Source: Candidatus Obscuribacter sp. (GTDB taxonomy: Bacteria; Cyanobacteriota; Vampirovibrionia; Obscuribacterales; Obscuribacteraceae). From it: a DNA stretch of 64,000 nt. The position numbers and the translations under genes are program-made. The stretch is from contig JADYXR010000032.1 in NCBI GenBank assembly GCA_021772095.1, forward strand, positions 17,880-81,879. Direction: 5' to 3'. A model generated the notes under the pieces. That model saw only the letters and a program-made list of their open reading frames with translations. It had not been told where the DNA came from and did not search any database. Of the stretch, positions 35,746-46,600 are shown one piece after another; within the stretch, counting starts at the first letter, position 1, and every line of letters begins with the position of its first letter.

Positions 35746-38700
35746 ATGTCCGAATTATTCGACGCTCGTAGCCAGTCAGCAAATGACGACAAGGGAAACG
35801 GAGACGGTCAAAACGATCGCCCCAAAACTCTCAGCGAGCAGGTAATGAAAGAACTCTCTCAGCAAGTGGCGATGCGCCAGGAGTCTCGTACAGCAGAGCG
35901 CGCCAACCCCACGCCTGTTGATTTGCTGGGTGAAGGGCTGTACTCAGCGGCTTACCAGGGCGTGCAAAGTCCGCTTATATCGCTTGGTCAGATTGGCGAC
36001 AAACTGCTGAGTTCTGACGACAAGAAGACGCAAATCGCAGATGCTCTCACCTATCTTGCTCCTCCGGAAGTCGAGGAATTCGGCACGCAGCGTTGGCACG
36101 CTCAAATGATTGGTGGCGGTGCCGGCATGATCTTGCCTTTCTTCGCGACGAAATCCGCGCTTTCAACATCGGGATTATCGTTTGCGGCCAAAACTGAGGC
36201 TACTGTGTTTGCATCATCGAAGTTGGCTTCTACTGCCAATGCCGGGCTAATTGCCGATGGTGCTATGACTGGTTTTACCTACGACTTTTTCTTAAGACCG
36301 GTCGAAGCTAAAGACAACGGACGCTTCTGGACAGCGCGAACCGAGCACGGCGTTGCCGGTGCGGCGACGTTTGGAACGCTCACCGCCGGTAGTGTCGGAC
36401 TGCGACATGCCAGCCGCTCGATGGCGGCCTCGCTGGTGGAATCGCCGAAGGTGGCTCGTGTGGCTTACGACGCGGCGATGGGTGCACTGCCCGGTATTCC
36501 AGCGGGGATCGTCAACGCCGAAGTGAGCTCCAAGTTGTCGACAGGCAAATGGGCAACCAAAGAAGAAATTACTCAGGGCGCTTACACGATGTTTGTCGCA
36601 GGCGGCGTTTTAAGTGCCGCGCACACGCTGCAAGGTTCTGACGTGCCGCTTGGCGAAATCGCCCGCGCTTATCAATCACGCAAAGCAGCTGCCGGCAACC
36701 TGGAAGCGATGTTGGCGGAACGCGCCAGCGCTGCCAAGACTGCGCCATCTGACGCTCCTGTCAGAGGCGATGCCGTAGTTCGGAACAGTGAAACCAGCAC
36801 CGTATCTGGTGACACCAAATTGACCGGAAGAGGTAGCAGCGATCACTCCACACTAGCGGTTGCCGACGGTTTGCTCAAGCCTGGACGCGCGATGGCGAGC
36901 AAGGACGTCGAGAATATTGCGCAGCCAACCGAAGTGAAATTAGTTGTACCGAAGGAACATGTCGAGACGCTAAGAATTGGAGTAGATCTGGCGTTCAAAG
37001 CATCAGACGTGGATTGCACACCGCGACAAGTGATGGAATTTTTCAAGTTCGCCCGAGGAGAAGGCGCGCCACTGAAACAATCCATGCTTGAAGTGGCAAA
37101 GCAGTATGCCAGCGAAGACCCGCGTATGATGACGCTGATCAGAGAAGCTTACATGCCGCCTGAGGGCATTGAAAATCGAGTAGTGCAGGGCGATATCACA
37201 TTAAAAACCGGCGACGCAACCAACGAACAGTTCATGCGCTGGGGACAATTCATGCAGATCGTGCGAGAGATGCCGCAAGACACCGATGGTTATATTCGGT
37301 TTCGCCATGATGTATTCAGATGGCTCAACGAAAATAGAGATCTCCACGATTGGGCGCAGCAATATGGAGAACAAAACAAATACAGTAAAATAGCCGGTCC
37401 ACTCGATTATTATTTTGGAACATCCAATCTTTCCAGATTTGTCGCTGCCGATGCACCAGCGGTCACACCGGTAACTCAGCCGGCGGGCACAAAGAGTGTT
37501 GCTGACTCCGAGCCAGCCTTCAAGCCGCAGCCTGCAGTTGGCACACCGGAGTATCGGGCGTTATTTGATGTTGACGCACTGCCGACGATACCGGTCCATA
37601 AAGCCATACCTGACGCTCCTTCGTTCCCTCTTCCGCCTTCTATGCGGAATGCCGCCGGTGAGGCGCCCCTCGCTCGCACAGAGGTCAATCGTCCAGAACC
37701 TCCGGTAAGCATTTCCGAAATCGCCGCCCAACCTACAATTGAAAAACCTGCGCCACCACGACCTAGAGCTTTCGATATAGACATGGCTGGTTTTGAGCAC
37801 GGTGGTCCATCAAAACGGCGCATCATCGCAAACTCGGTATCCGAGCACATCGGCATTATGACAACCAGTGAATTCGCTAAATGGCTCGATTATGTCTACG
37901 CCAAACCGGAAGGCAGCAACACTCCTGGTGCTATGAATATCGGTCAAATGTTTATCAAACAAAAGGCTGCCCTTGCGCAGCCGGATGTAGTCGAGTCTTA
38001 CTTGCGCTATCGCGGTTTAGAAGTGGCGCCTCGTGAAGGTGCCCACGAGATTCCGTTGGAACAAATTCGTCGCTTTTTAGGCAGCCCGCCCAAAACACCA
38101 GTTGGTGAGATGCCTGAGTGGATGCAACAATACGTGGAAAGCCGCCTCGGACAGGCTAGTCAAAGCGCCGCTCCCGGAGCCACTCCGCACGCGATCTTCA
38201 CCGATGCCGTGCCGCGTTGGCTGGCTGAGAACATCAAAGCGAAGTATGTCACGCCTGGTCGCTGGGAAGGCAATGCGCCGTCCTATTCGCCACTGTTGCC
38301 TAAGGTGATAGCCGAGTCGATGGAAGCGGCGCGCCGCACGGAGCCGCCTCCTCAACCTCAAAAGGGACCACCGAAGAAAGAGTTTCGTGAGCCGGTCAAC
38401 GACTTCAACATGAGAATGGAACGATTGAATGAGGTCGCTAAAATCGACGATCCAGTCATTCGCGATCGGCTGTTCGAGCTGGGTTCGCAAGACCATGCCA
38501 ATCTGCGCAACATCGTGCAAAAACTCGATCCGGCGAAAGGTTCACCTGAATACAAAGAACTGATGCGTTTAATTTTGCCGGAAGCAACGAAATTGTCGGA
38601 CGTGAAAATGTTGCTTGATGCGATTTTCTTCGGCAACAAAGCTCATCGCAATGACGCCGGCAGCCAGCAAACTAAAGCGAACACGCAATTGGCGATGGCG

Positions 38701-39249
38701 TTATCGGAGCACATCGTTCCGCAATCGAATGAGAACTTTGGCAGAGTCAATCAAATAATAGGCGACATGATTACCGGCAAAATCCGCGATCCGAGACCGC
38801 CTATGGATGGTAAGGGCGGACCGCGTGGAGGCAACGGCGGTCAGCGCGGCGACGGTCAGCGCGGCGATGGTCAGCGCAGAGACGAAGGCGGCTCACGGAT
38901 GGGCGGTGCTCCACGTCAGTTTATGTCGTCTGCTGTGTCGGCTGCTGTTTCGCCAGTGGTGGGACTTCCGGAAGGTCGCGGCAATCGAGCCATCGTCGAA
39001 GCCGAAATCGCTCAAAAAGCGGCCAAAGCCGCAAGCGCTGAGATCGATGCGGCTCGCGAACTACAGATGATTGCATCAAGGAATGCGCTCGCTCTGGCGA
39101 TGCAAATAGCCAATACCCATGAGGTCCAGTTGCAGGCGGCGCGTGCCCGTGTCGTCCGTGATCCATATCTGGAATCGCATTTGCAAGCGCCGGTAGCGCC
39201 AAAACCATCTACAAGCTCAGCTCCAAGATCGTCCCAAAGGCTCTTTTAG
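35746..39249 (+). CDS. Giant paralogous protein A, unknown function
   Basis: 1167 residues from ATG 35746, no Shine-Dalgarno. It is clearly a paralogue of the next gene. Regions: a polar N-terminus; a weakly hydrophobic Gly/Ala-rich segment at about 60-310 that includes GAGMILPFFATKSAL, GSVGLRHASRSMAAS and GALPGIPAGIVNAEV; a conserved block (about 400-560) ending KYSKIAGPLDYYFGTSNL; a Pro-rich linker; a second block around SEFAKWLDYVYAKPEG; a helical block with PVIRDRLFELGSQDHANLRNI and KMLLDAIFFGNKAH; and a Gly/Gln/Arg-rich low-complexity stretch (about 1020-1050) before a helical tail. No signal peptide. The N-terminal part resembles a membrane-active or pseudo-hydrophobic region rather than normal transmembrane helices. 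Function unknown; a structural, adhesive or effector role is possible. Confidence 0.88.
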   Translation: MSELFDARSQSANDDKGNGDGQNDRPKTLSEQVMKELSQQVAMRQESRTAERANPTPVDLLGEGLYSAAYQGVQSPLISLGQIGDKLLSSDDKKTQIADALTYLAPPEVEEFGTQRWHAQMIGGGAGMILPFFATKSALSTSGLSFAAKTEATVFASSKLASTANAGLIADGAMTGFTYDFFLRPVEAKDNGRFWTARTEHGVAGAATFGTLTAGSVGLRHASRSMAASLVESPKVARVAYDAAMGALPGIPAGIVNAEVSSKLSTGKWATKEEITQGAYTMFVAGGVLSAAHTLQGSDVPLGEIARAYQSRKAAAGNLEAMLAERASAAKTAPSDAPVRGDAVVRNSETSTVSGDTKLTGRGSSDHSTLAVADGLLKPGRAMASKDVENIAQPTEVKLVVPKEHVETLRIGVDLAFKASDVDCTPRQVMEFFKFARGEGAPLKQSMLEVAKQYASEDPRMMTLIREAYMPPEGIENRVVQGDITLKTGDATNEQFMRWGQFMQIVREMPQDTDGYIRFRHDVFRWLNENRDLHDWAQQYGEQNKYSKIAGPLDYYFGTSNLSRFVAADAPAVTPVTQPAGTKSVADSEPAFKPQPAVGTPEYRALFDVDALPTIPVHKAIPDAPSFPLPPSMRNAAGEAPLARTEVNRPEPPVSISEIAAQPTIEKPAPPRPRAFDIDMAGFEHGGPSKRRIIANSVSEHIGIMTTSEFAKWLDYVYAKPEGSNTPGAMNIGQMFIKQKAALAQPDVVESYLRYRGLEVAPREGAHEIPLEQIRRFLGSPPKTPVGEMPEWMQQYVESRLGQASQSAAPGATPHAIFTDAVPRWLAENIKAKYVTPGRWEGNAPSYSPLLPKVIAESMEAARRTEPPPQPQKGPPKKEFREPVNDFNMRMERLNEVAKIDDPVIRDRLFELGSQDHANLRNIVQKLDPAKGSPEYKELMRLILPEATKLSDVKMLLDAIFFGNKAHRNDAGSQQTKANTQLAMALSEHIVPQSNENFGRVNQIIGDMITGKIRDPRPPMDGKGGPRGGNGGQRGDGQRGDGQRRDEGGSRMGGAPRQFMSSAVSAAVSPVVGLPEGRGNRAIVEAEIAQKAAKAASAEIDAARELQMIASRNALALAMQIANTHEVQLQAARARVVRDPYLESHLQAPVAPKPSTSSAPRSSQRLF

Positions 39250-39295
39250 ATTAATTCTGAACGTTTAGTTCGACCAATCAAATTTAATGATTAAT

Positions 39296-39370
39296 CCGGC
39301 GCCTGTGTGAAAACACAGACATATCGGCGATGGGAGAACCACCATTGTAGGTATGGGGGTTTAATCGTAA
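39296..39370 (+). promoter_or_regulatory. Giant-gene leader element, copy 3
   Basis: A CTGTGTGAAAACACAG hairpin (39303-39318) precedes the core ATGGGAGAACCACCATTG (39330-39347). GGTTTAATCGTAAT begins at 39358, 28 bases after the core start, as in copy 2. The start codon is at 39419 and has no Shine-Dalgarno. The stretch lies wholly between the two giant genes, so it could act on the second gene alone or on a joint transcript. Confidence 0.55.
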
Positions 39371-39418
39371 TCTGAACTGACGATTCATACGTTTCTATTG
39401 AAATATTGAAAAAAACAA

Positions 39419-42400
39419 ATGCCGGAAACTAACGACGCACCATCAACAAGAAAAGCTGGCGACCTGGGCGTCGATCCTGCAAAGCAGGCAAGCGACGACG
39501 CGCTCAACGCGATCAATCGGCAGCTCCAGCTCACTCAAGATCTCAGAAAAGCTACACGCCCTGACCCGACGGTCGTCGATCTGGGTGGCGAACTGCTTCA
39601 TTCGGCAGCCTATTCCGGACTGCAAGCGCCGGTCACATCGCTTGGACAAGTTGCAGATAACGTGCTTCACCGGATGGACGTTAAGTCTAACCTTGGCGAG
39701 ACGCTCACGAAAATGCCGGCTCCGCAGCACGAAGATTTCGGCACCGCGCGCTGGCATGCGCAACAGATTGGTGGCGCCGGGGGCATGATTCTGCCTTTCT
39801 TCTTGACGAAAGGCGCATTGAAACAATCAGGATTATCTTTTGCGGCACGAACAGAAGTAGGCGTTATGGCTTCGTCGAGATTGGCTTCCACTGCCAATGC
39901 TGGACTGATCGCCGACGGTGCCCTCACTGGTTTTGCCTACGACTTTTTACTTCGTCCAGTCGAACAGAAGGACATGGATAAGTTCTGGACAGCTCGTACT
40001 CAACACGGTCTCACCGGTGCGGCAACCTTTGGAACGCTCACCGCCGGTAGTGTCGGTCTCAGACATGCCAGTCGCTCGATGGCTGCTTCGTTGGTCGAAG
40101 CTCCAAAAGCTGCTCGGGTTGCTTACGACGTCACAATGGGCGCCCTGCCCGGTATTCCAGCCGGTATCGTCAATGCTGAAGCCCACGCCAGGCTGTCCGA
40201 AGGACGCACTTCCAGTTGGGAAGAGCGCAAGCAAGGCGCTTACACAATGTTTATGGCTGGCGGTGCTCTCAGCGCCCTTCACACAATTCCAGGATCGGAA
40301 GTGCCGCTCGGCGATATCGCCAGAGCTTACGCCACGCGCAAAGCCGGCGTGAACAATTTATCTGAGATGTTGGCTGCGCGTGAGCGTGCCGGCACCACAG
40401 CAGCGCCTAATGTTGAAAAGCCTGCAACCATCACGGTGACCGGCGATAGCCAAATGACTGGTGGTCGTGCGGACAAAGCTGGAGCTGCCGACGCGGTCAA
40501 AGGAAATCTAAAACCCGGTCGGGGCATGGCTAGTGGCGACGTTGAAAAAGCCCCCGGAAGTTCAAAGCCCGTTGAAAGTGAAAAACCCGCCGGCACTGAA
40601 AAGCCTGTTGGTCCGGAGAAAACCGCTGAAGCCCCTGCTGAAAAGGTGGCGCAACCGGTGGAAGCCGATTTCGTTGTACCAAAAGGTTTGGAAGCGACCT
40701 TCGAAAAGGGCGTCAACCTCGCCTTCAAGGCCTCCGATATTAATTGCACGCCGCAAGAAGTTGCTGAGTTCTTCAATTTTGCTCGCACTGAAGGCGCGCC
40801 ATTGAAGGGTCAAATGGCAGAAGTTGCTAAGGCTTATGCTGATGATCCACGCATGATGACTCTGATCCGCGAAGCCTATTTGCCGCCTAAAGGTGTTGAG
40901 CACCGCGTCATCGAAGGCGACATCAAGTTGAAAACTCCAGGCGCAACGATGGATCAATTTGGACGTTGGTCCGAGTTTATGCAAATCGTTCGCGAGATGC
41001 CACAAGATGTTAATGGCTACGTCAATTTCCGGCACGATGTTTTCAGATGGCTCAATGAAAACAAAGACATGCACGATTGGGCAAGACAGTACGGCGAACA
41101 AAACAAATACAGTAAAGTAGCCGGACCACTAGACTATTATTTCGGCACCAGCAATCTTGCTCGCTTTGTCGACGTTGCTGACGCGCAAGCAGCAGCCAAG
41201 GCTCCAGGCGGCGAATCGAAAGCCACGGCCGACGGCAAACCTCCGGTAATTCGTTTGGACCTTACAGCTGCCGAAGCTCAACAAGGTCGGGCTGTCGATC
41301 CGGACGCTGCGCTAATGCCGAAGCTCGATCATGCAGTCGGCGGTAATCATGACATTAATGCCCTGCTTGCAGGAAAACCAGCCGGACCTGAAACCCGTGT
41401 AGCCGATCCATTATTGAGAACTGAGACCGCTCCAGCTTCTGTACCAACTGAAGTGAGTATGGCGCAGAAAATGGCAGCCTTCGAAAAGGGCAATCCTCAT
41501 CGTCACAAGATGGATGCCATGGCTCTTTCCGAAAATTTCGGACAAATGACCACAGAACAGTTTGCAAAATGGCTCGATTACGCGTACGCCAAACCAGCCG
41601 GTGCCACTACTGATGGTGCTACGAATTTGCGTTCACTTTGGATCAATGGCAGAGACGCATTGCTCAGTCCTGAGGTTACGGAAGCCTACAAACAATATCG
41701 CGGTTTCGGTGAAGCACCAGCTGTAGGGCAACCGCCGGCGATACCACTTGAAGCGGTCAGGCAATTCCTCAGCGCACCAAAACCAACAGAAGCACAACCA
41801 CTGCCGGAATGGCTCAACTTCTACGTTGAAGCCCGCGTCGAACAGGCGCAACAGAGTGCCAAGCCTGACGCCAAACCTCATGAAGTTCTCGATGCGGCAT
41901 TGCCGCGCTGGCTGGTTGATGGACTCCGTCAACAGCACACCGTCGACGCAAAAATTGCAGGCGAACCACCAACCTACAAAAATACTTTGCCTCCTGAGCT
42001 GGCCCAGATGATGGAAGCCGCTCGCCTGACGCAACCGCCGAAAGAGGCTCGTCCAGGCGCTCGTCCGGAGCGTGAATTTAAAGCGCCGACTAATGATGCC
42101 GCTTTCCGGCTCGGCAAATTGAACGAAATTATGCAAGTCGAAGATCCGATCATTCGCGAGAATTTGTTGAGACTGGGAGCCGTCGATCACGCATCGTTGA
42201 GATCGATCATGGGCAAGCTTGACCCTGAGCGCGCTGCGCCAGAGTATCAAGATCTGCTCAGAATGGTTTTGCCAAAGGCAGAAAACGCAAACGACGTCAA
42301 AGTTCTTCTCGATGCGATTTTCTTCGGCAACAAAAATCATCGCACCGATCGCGACAGCCAGCTCACCAAGCAGCATCAGCAGCTAGCGATGGCAGCAGCC

Positions 42401-43408
42401 GAACATATTGTTCCACAAGCCGATCCTAACTTTGGAAAAACTCAGCAAATGGTTGAGGATTTCATCAGTGGCAAGATTCGCGATCCAAGACCACCGCGTT
42501 TTGGGGAAGAACCCGCACGCGGTGGCGGTTTCGATCGCGGCGGCCGGGGTGGACCAGAGCAAAGAAGAGACGCCGGCGCCGGCCTGGTTGGCACAGCAAA
42601 GCCAGGTGGACCTGTGTCACCACGCATTGCCGCGCCGCCTAGACCTCCGCAAGAACTGGTCGTCAAGGACACTGCGCCTGAGGCTGCACCGGTTGAAGTT
42701 CCACCAGTCAAAGTTGAAGCACCACCTGTCCAACCACCTGCGCGTGTCGAAGCACCACCTCTTGAAGTCCCGCCTGCTGTCGAAGCGCCAGCTGCACGAG
42801 TTGAAGCTCCGGTCGAGCCGGCGCCACTGCGTGCAGAACCGCCAGTCGCCGAGCGCGTAGCTGAGCCTCCAGCGCAGACCGACCTCGCTCCTGTTCGTGT
42901 TGAACCTACTCCAGCCGAAGCCGCTCTTCTCAAAGCAGGAGATGCACCGGTAATCCAAGTCAAAGTTGAGCCGGTTACAAACCCGGATGGATCCGCTCGA
43001 GTACTGCCGGACAGAGTGGAAGCCACCGCCGGTGATGCCGGCAAAGTTGTAAACCGTGACGCGGGCGAGAAGCCTGCAGCGATGCCAGAGGCTCGCGATC
43101 TTTCAAGCCTTCGCAGTGGACAAAAGATAAAAGTCGACGGCAAGAGCGCTAACTTTATCGCTATCGATCCGGTATCCGGCGATCCACTTGTTCGAATCGG
43201 CACACTGGCAGAGGGCAAAGAGACTTTCTTCACCACCAAGCAATTCAACAAGAATAAATTGCAAGAAGTAGCTAAAGATAATTCCACAGGTCAAAAAATC
43301 TTTCGTGACAAAGAAGGTAAGTTCTTCGAGGTTCGCGAGCACGGTCCTGGCTACATGGCTACCGAGCGTCCGGAATATCGGTTGGTCAAACCAGGCGAGA
43401 TCAAATAA
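39419..43408 (+). CDS. Giant paralogous protein B, unknown function
   Basis: 1329 residues from ATG 39419, no Shine-Dalgarno. It matches giant A block for block over about the first 1050 residues (for example GAGMILPFFLTKGAL versus GAGMILPFFATKSAL, and the same ANAGLIADG, GSVGLRHASRSMAAS and QYGEQNKYSK segments). It differs by a Glu/Lys/Pro-rich insertion near 385-420 and by its end: a Pro/Val/Glu/Ala-rich linker with repeats of the form VEAPP (about 1080-1170), then a C-terminal domain of about 100 residues (SGQKIKVDGKSANFIAIDPV to EYRLVKPGEIK) absent from giant A. Different tails on a common body suggest a modular, variable C-terminus. Probably a tandem duplication. Confidence 0.88.
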   Translation: MPETNDAPSTRKAGDLGVDPAKQASDDALNAINRQLQLTQDLRKATRPDPTVVDLGGELLHSAAYSGLQAPVTSLGQVADNVLHRMDVKSNLGETLTKMPAPQHEDFGTARWHAQQIGGAGGMILPFFLTKGALKQSGLSFAARTEVGVMASSRLASTANAGLIADGALTGFAYDFLLRPVEQKDMDKFWTARTQHGLTGAATFGTLTAGSVGLRHASRSMAASLVEAPKAARVAYDVTMGALPGIPAGIVNAEAHARLSEGRTSSWEERKQGAYTMFMAGGALSALHTIPGSEVPLGDIARAYATRKAGVNNLSEMLAARERAGTTAAPNVEKPATITVTGDSQMTGGRADKAGAADAVKGNLKPGRGMASGDVEKAPGSSKPVESEKPAGTEKPVGPEKTAEAPAEKVAQPVEADFVVPKGLEATFEKGVNLAFKASDINCTPQEVAEFFNFARTEGAPLKGQMAEVAKAYADDPRMMTLIREAYLPPKGVEHRVIEGDIKLKTPGATMDQFGRWSEFMQIVREMPQDVNGYVNFRHDVFRWLNENKDMHDWARQYGEQNKYSKVAGPLDYYFGTSNLARFVDVADAQAAAKAPGGESKATADGKPPVIRLDLTAAEAQQGRAVDPDAALMPKLDHAVGGNHDINALLAGKPAGPETRVADPLLRTETAPASVPTEVSMAQKMAAFEKGNPHRHKMDAMALSENFGQMTTEQFAKWLDYAYAKPAGATTDGATNLRSLWINGRDALLSPEVTEAYKQYRGFGEAPAVGQPPAIPLEAVRQFLSAPKPTEAQPLPEWLNFYVEARVEQAQQSAKPDAKPHEVLDAALPRWLVDGLRQQHTVDAKIAGEPPTYKNTLPPELAQMMEAARLTQPPKEARPGARPEREFKAPTNDAAFRLGKLNEIMQVEDPIIRENLLRLGAVDHASLRSIMGKLDPERAAPEYQDLLRMVLPKAENANDVKVLLDAIFFGNKNHRTDRDSQLTKQHQQLAMAAAEHIVPQADPNFGKTQQMVEDFISGKIRDPRPPRFGEEPARGGGFDRGGRGGPEQRRDAGAGLVGTAKPGGPVSPRIAAPPRPPQELVVKDTAPEAAPVEVPPVKVEAPPVQPPARVEAPPLEVPPAVEAPAARVEAPVEPAPLRAEPPVAERVAEPPAQTDLAPVRVEPTPAEAALLKAGDAPVIQVKVEPVTNPDGSARVLPDRVEATAGDAGKVVNRDAGEKPAAMPEARDLSSLRSGQKIKVDGKSANFIAIDPVSGDPLVRIGTLAEGKETFFTTKQFNKNKLQEVAKDNSTGQKIFRDKEGKFFEVREHGPGYMATERPEYRLVKPGEIK

Positions 43409-43609
43409 GCTTTCGCGATTGAAAAAAACTGGTGCTGCCGGGCTCGCCTGAAGCGCTTAAATGTTCGACTTGAATGTCGAACGGCATCTTGGAACGGCAC
43501 TTTCCAGTAGCCTTTTTGAAGGCACGTTCATTAGCGACACAAAAACGAAGGTCGCATCTCACGAGCGCGTTGTGCGCATTGTCAGGTTTTGGACGCCAGT
43601 TTGCTGCGG

Positions 43610-46600
43610 CTAATCCTTGTGCTTCTTCAAAATCTCGCGCGCCTTTTTATAAATCGCTTCAGCCGATTCGTCTTTGCCGAGTTTCTTTAAAACTTTGGCG
43701 TAGTCTGCCAAGGCCCGACCAATATCTTCGTGATCTTCTTCCAGAGCTTCGCGTCGAATCGAAACCACTTTGAGCATGATTTCTTCTGCGTCTTTATGCT
43801 TGTCGAGTTTGTATTGAATGGTGCCGAGCGAGTGCAGATAATCGGCGTGCTCGACTGGATCCTGTTTCGGTCCTGATTCATAGAGATGAACCGCACGCTT
43901 CATAAACGGTTCTGCTTTATCGAATCGTCCCTGAACGCAAAGCGTCATTGCCAAATTATTGTAGTCTTCGACAAGAAGCGGATTGTCCGGACCGAGGTCG
44001 TTAAGCCGGTGTACGAGCATGCGCTCGTAAATTACTTGCGCTTCTTTGTAGTTGCCTTGTTCGAAGTACGTCTCTGCCAAACGGCCGAAGGCTGTGTCTA
44101 CAGCTTCAGGAGTTTCTTCACCGCTTGAATCGAACGCCAGTTTGTCAGCCAAATCTTTCGACGCTTCTCTGCCTACGAGTTTGGCTAGCTGTCTGGCTTT
44201 TGCGTCTTCCGGCAAAATTGTCTCCGAAAAACGTCCACCACGCTTGGTGGCAGGCTTCAAATTCGGATTCTGAGCGCTCTTCATGATTTCGACGAGCAGC
44301 TCTTCGGCTGACATCGCTGCCACGTCTTCGACTGCAGCCAGTTCTGCCGCTTCCTGTGCGGTTTTTGCCGCAATCACGATGGCGTCGAGCGAGTCTTCCA
44401 GTGAAGCGGTCGCATCGGCAGCAATGGCGTCGGATGTTTTTTGGGCTTCGCCTTTTTCGTCGAGCTTTTCGTCGGCGTCTTTGGAAACGCTGGCAGGCTC
44501 TTGGGCCTGTTCGGCAACGGGCTCTTTCGACTCCGCCAGTTTCTCTGCAATTTTTGCAGACTGCGCTTTAATAGCATCGAGGCCTTCCGCTTTTTTCGCT
44601 ACGGCGGCCGGTTCCGCTACAGGTTCTGGTTCCACAGCCGCGGCTGCAGGTTCTTCCTCGTCGTCATCAGAACTGGCGATCAATCGGTTGAGTAAATGCT
44701 TCAATCCACCAGCAGAACTGTCGGCATCTGCCTTCTCTGCAGCAGGCGCTTCAGTGGCGCTCGCTTGCGCCGCAGGCTCGTCTTCGTCAGCGTCATCATC
44801 GTAAAGCGATTTGAGCGCGCTGGCTAGACTCGGACCGGCAAGAGCGGCGTTGACGCCCGAGCTCTGGCTCTTTTCCGCGGCTGGTTCTGACTGGCCTGCC
44901 GGCTTTTCAGCCGCAACCGGCTCAGGCTCTGCTTTGGTAGCTTCCGCTTCTGCTTCCGCTTCTGCTTTGGCTTTAGCCTCTGCTGCAGCTTTGGCAGATT
45001 CTGCTTCGACCTTTTCGGATTCTGCTTCAGCCTTTTCAGGTTCTGCTTCAGCCTTGGCAGGTTCAGCCTCAACTTCCTCAGCTTCTTTCTTGTCAGTTTC
45101 CGGCTTAAATTCCTCGGCTTCGGACTTCTGATCGTTTGGATTAGAAGCGACATCAGCTGTGGCTTCTTCTACCGTCTCAGCCTTCGATTCAGGATCTGCG
45201 TCCGACGGTTCTGCACCAGTCGTTTTGCCATCAGACTTAGACTCAGAGTCAATTCCGGCGTTATCGTCCTCGTCATGCAGAGGAGCGGTCAAAGAGTTAT
45301 TAGGATCGTTCCAAATTTCCGGCTCATCATCGTCGCCGGGCTCAGCGCCATTCTGTCCGGTTTCACCACGACCGCCGCCGCTGCCCTTTCTAGAAGAAGC
45401 TGTTTCTTCGTTCTTGGCGGTTGCCGGCTCAGATGATTTTTTTGCGGACATCGGTTCTGCCCCTTCTGCTGTCGCTTCTGCCGTCGCTTCCTTAGCGGAG
45501 CCCACCGCCACTTTCTCGGGTTTCTCGAGCGGCTGGTCGACAGTTTTCTCTAAGTCCACAGGCTCACTGCCGTTGACTTCGCCCTTCTTAATTTCGGTCG
45601 TCTTCTCTGATTCAGCAATTTCGGCTTCGTCCACATGAGCGGCTGCCGGAGCCAACTCGCGCTTCTCGTCGTCGGCTTTGGATGCGCTTTCTGCGGGTTC
45701 CGATTTAAGCGCAGGGACGGCGGTGCCGCTGTCGGTCAAGACTGGAATACTGGTACTACTTTCGGTGGCACCAGGTTCGCCACGCATCTTCAAGCCGGTA
45801 TCTGGATTCCACTTCAACTCGCGCAGAGCCTGCTCGAAAGCCATCGGCATGTCGGCGTTTTGATGCAAACAATAATCCAGCGAAGCAATCGCATCGTCCG
45901 GTGTGAGCCAGCCTTTCGCCACCATTTGAAAACAGCGCAATGTGTTTTGCAGCGTCGGCACATCCATCAGACCAGTCAAAACCAACACCTTGCCAATCAG
46001 GGCGGCGTTTTGTTTCTTCAAATCAAACGCGCCTTCAATCTGTTCATCAGTGACCACGCGCGACATGGTGATCAACTGCTGATAAGAGATTGGTGGAAAC
46101 TCGGGCTCCTGACGCGTTCTGCTAGGCGTCGCATCAGCCATCACTTCTTCGGGAGTAGCCCCGGTCGAGAACACTTCAGAAAGCAATTCGCATGCTTTCA
46201 TGGCGTCCATTTTTCCATCTCGAACATGATTTTGGAAAAATAGCGCGGCATCCAAAAGTTCTTTGGTGATCAATTCTTGAGAGACCAGAACGATACCAAT
46301 CGGCTGTTGATTAGCCAGACCCCATTCCAGGGCGTCCATTACGTCATTCTCGTTGAGGATGCCGGCCATGACCAGCAGTTCGCCCAATCTGACGATCGGC
46401 TTTTTCTTGTCCTCAACTACAGTCTTCGGTGGTTCGCCTTCCAGACCGGCTGCCTGACGCAACTCCAGAATGGCTTCTTCTCTGGTGACGACTTCATCGC
46501 GCAGGCGGACCTGCACTTCGAGTGCCCTTTGCAGAACTTCGCTAGGCAGTATACGATTCAAAACCAGCATGCGACCAAGCGGCATGCCCGTGTTGACGCT

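Noticed and set aside
43463..43482. Terminator between the giant gene B and the MshEN/TPR gene
   Set aside because: A perfect seven-bp GTTCGAC/GTCGAAC hairpin is present but no T-run on either side.
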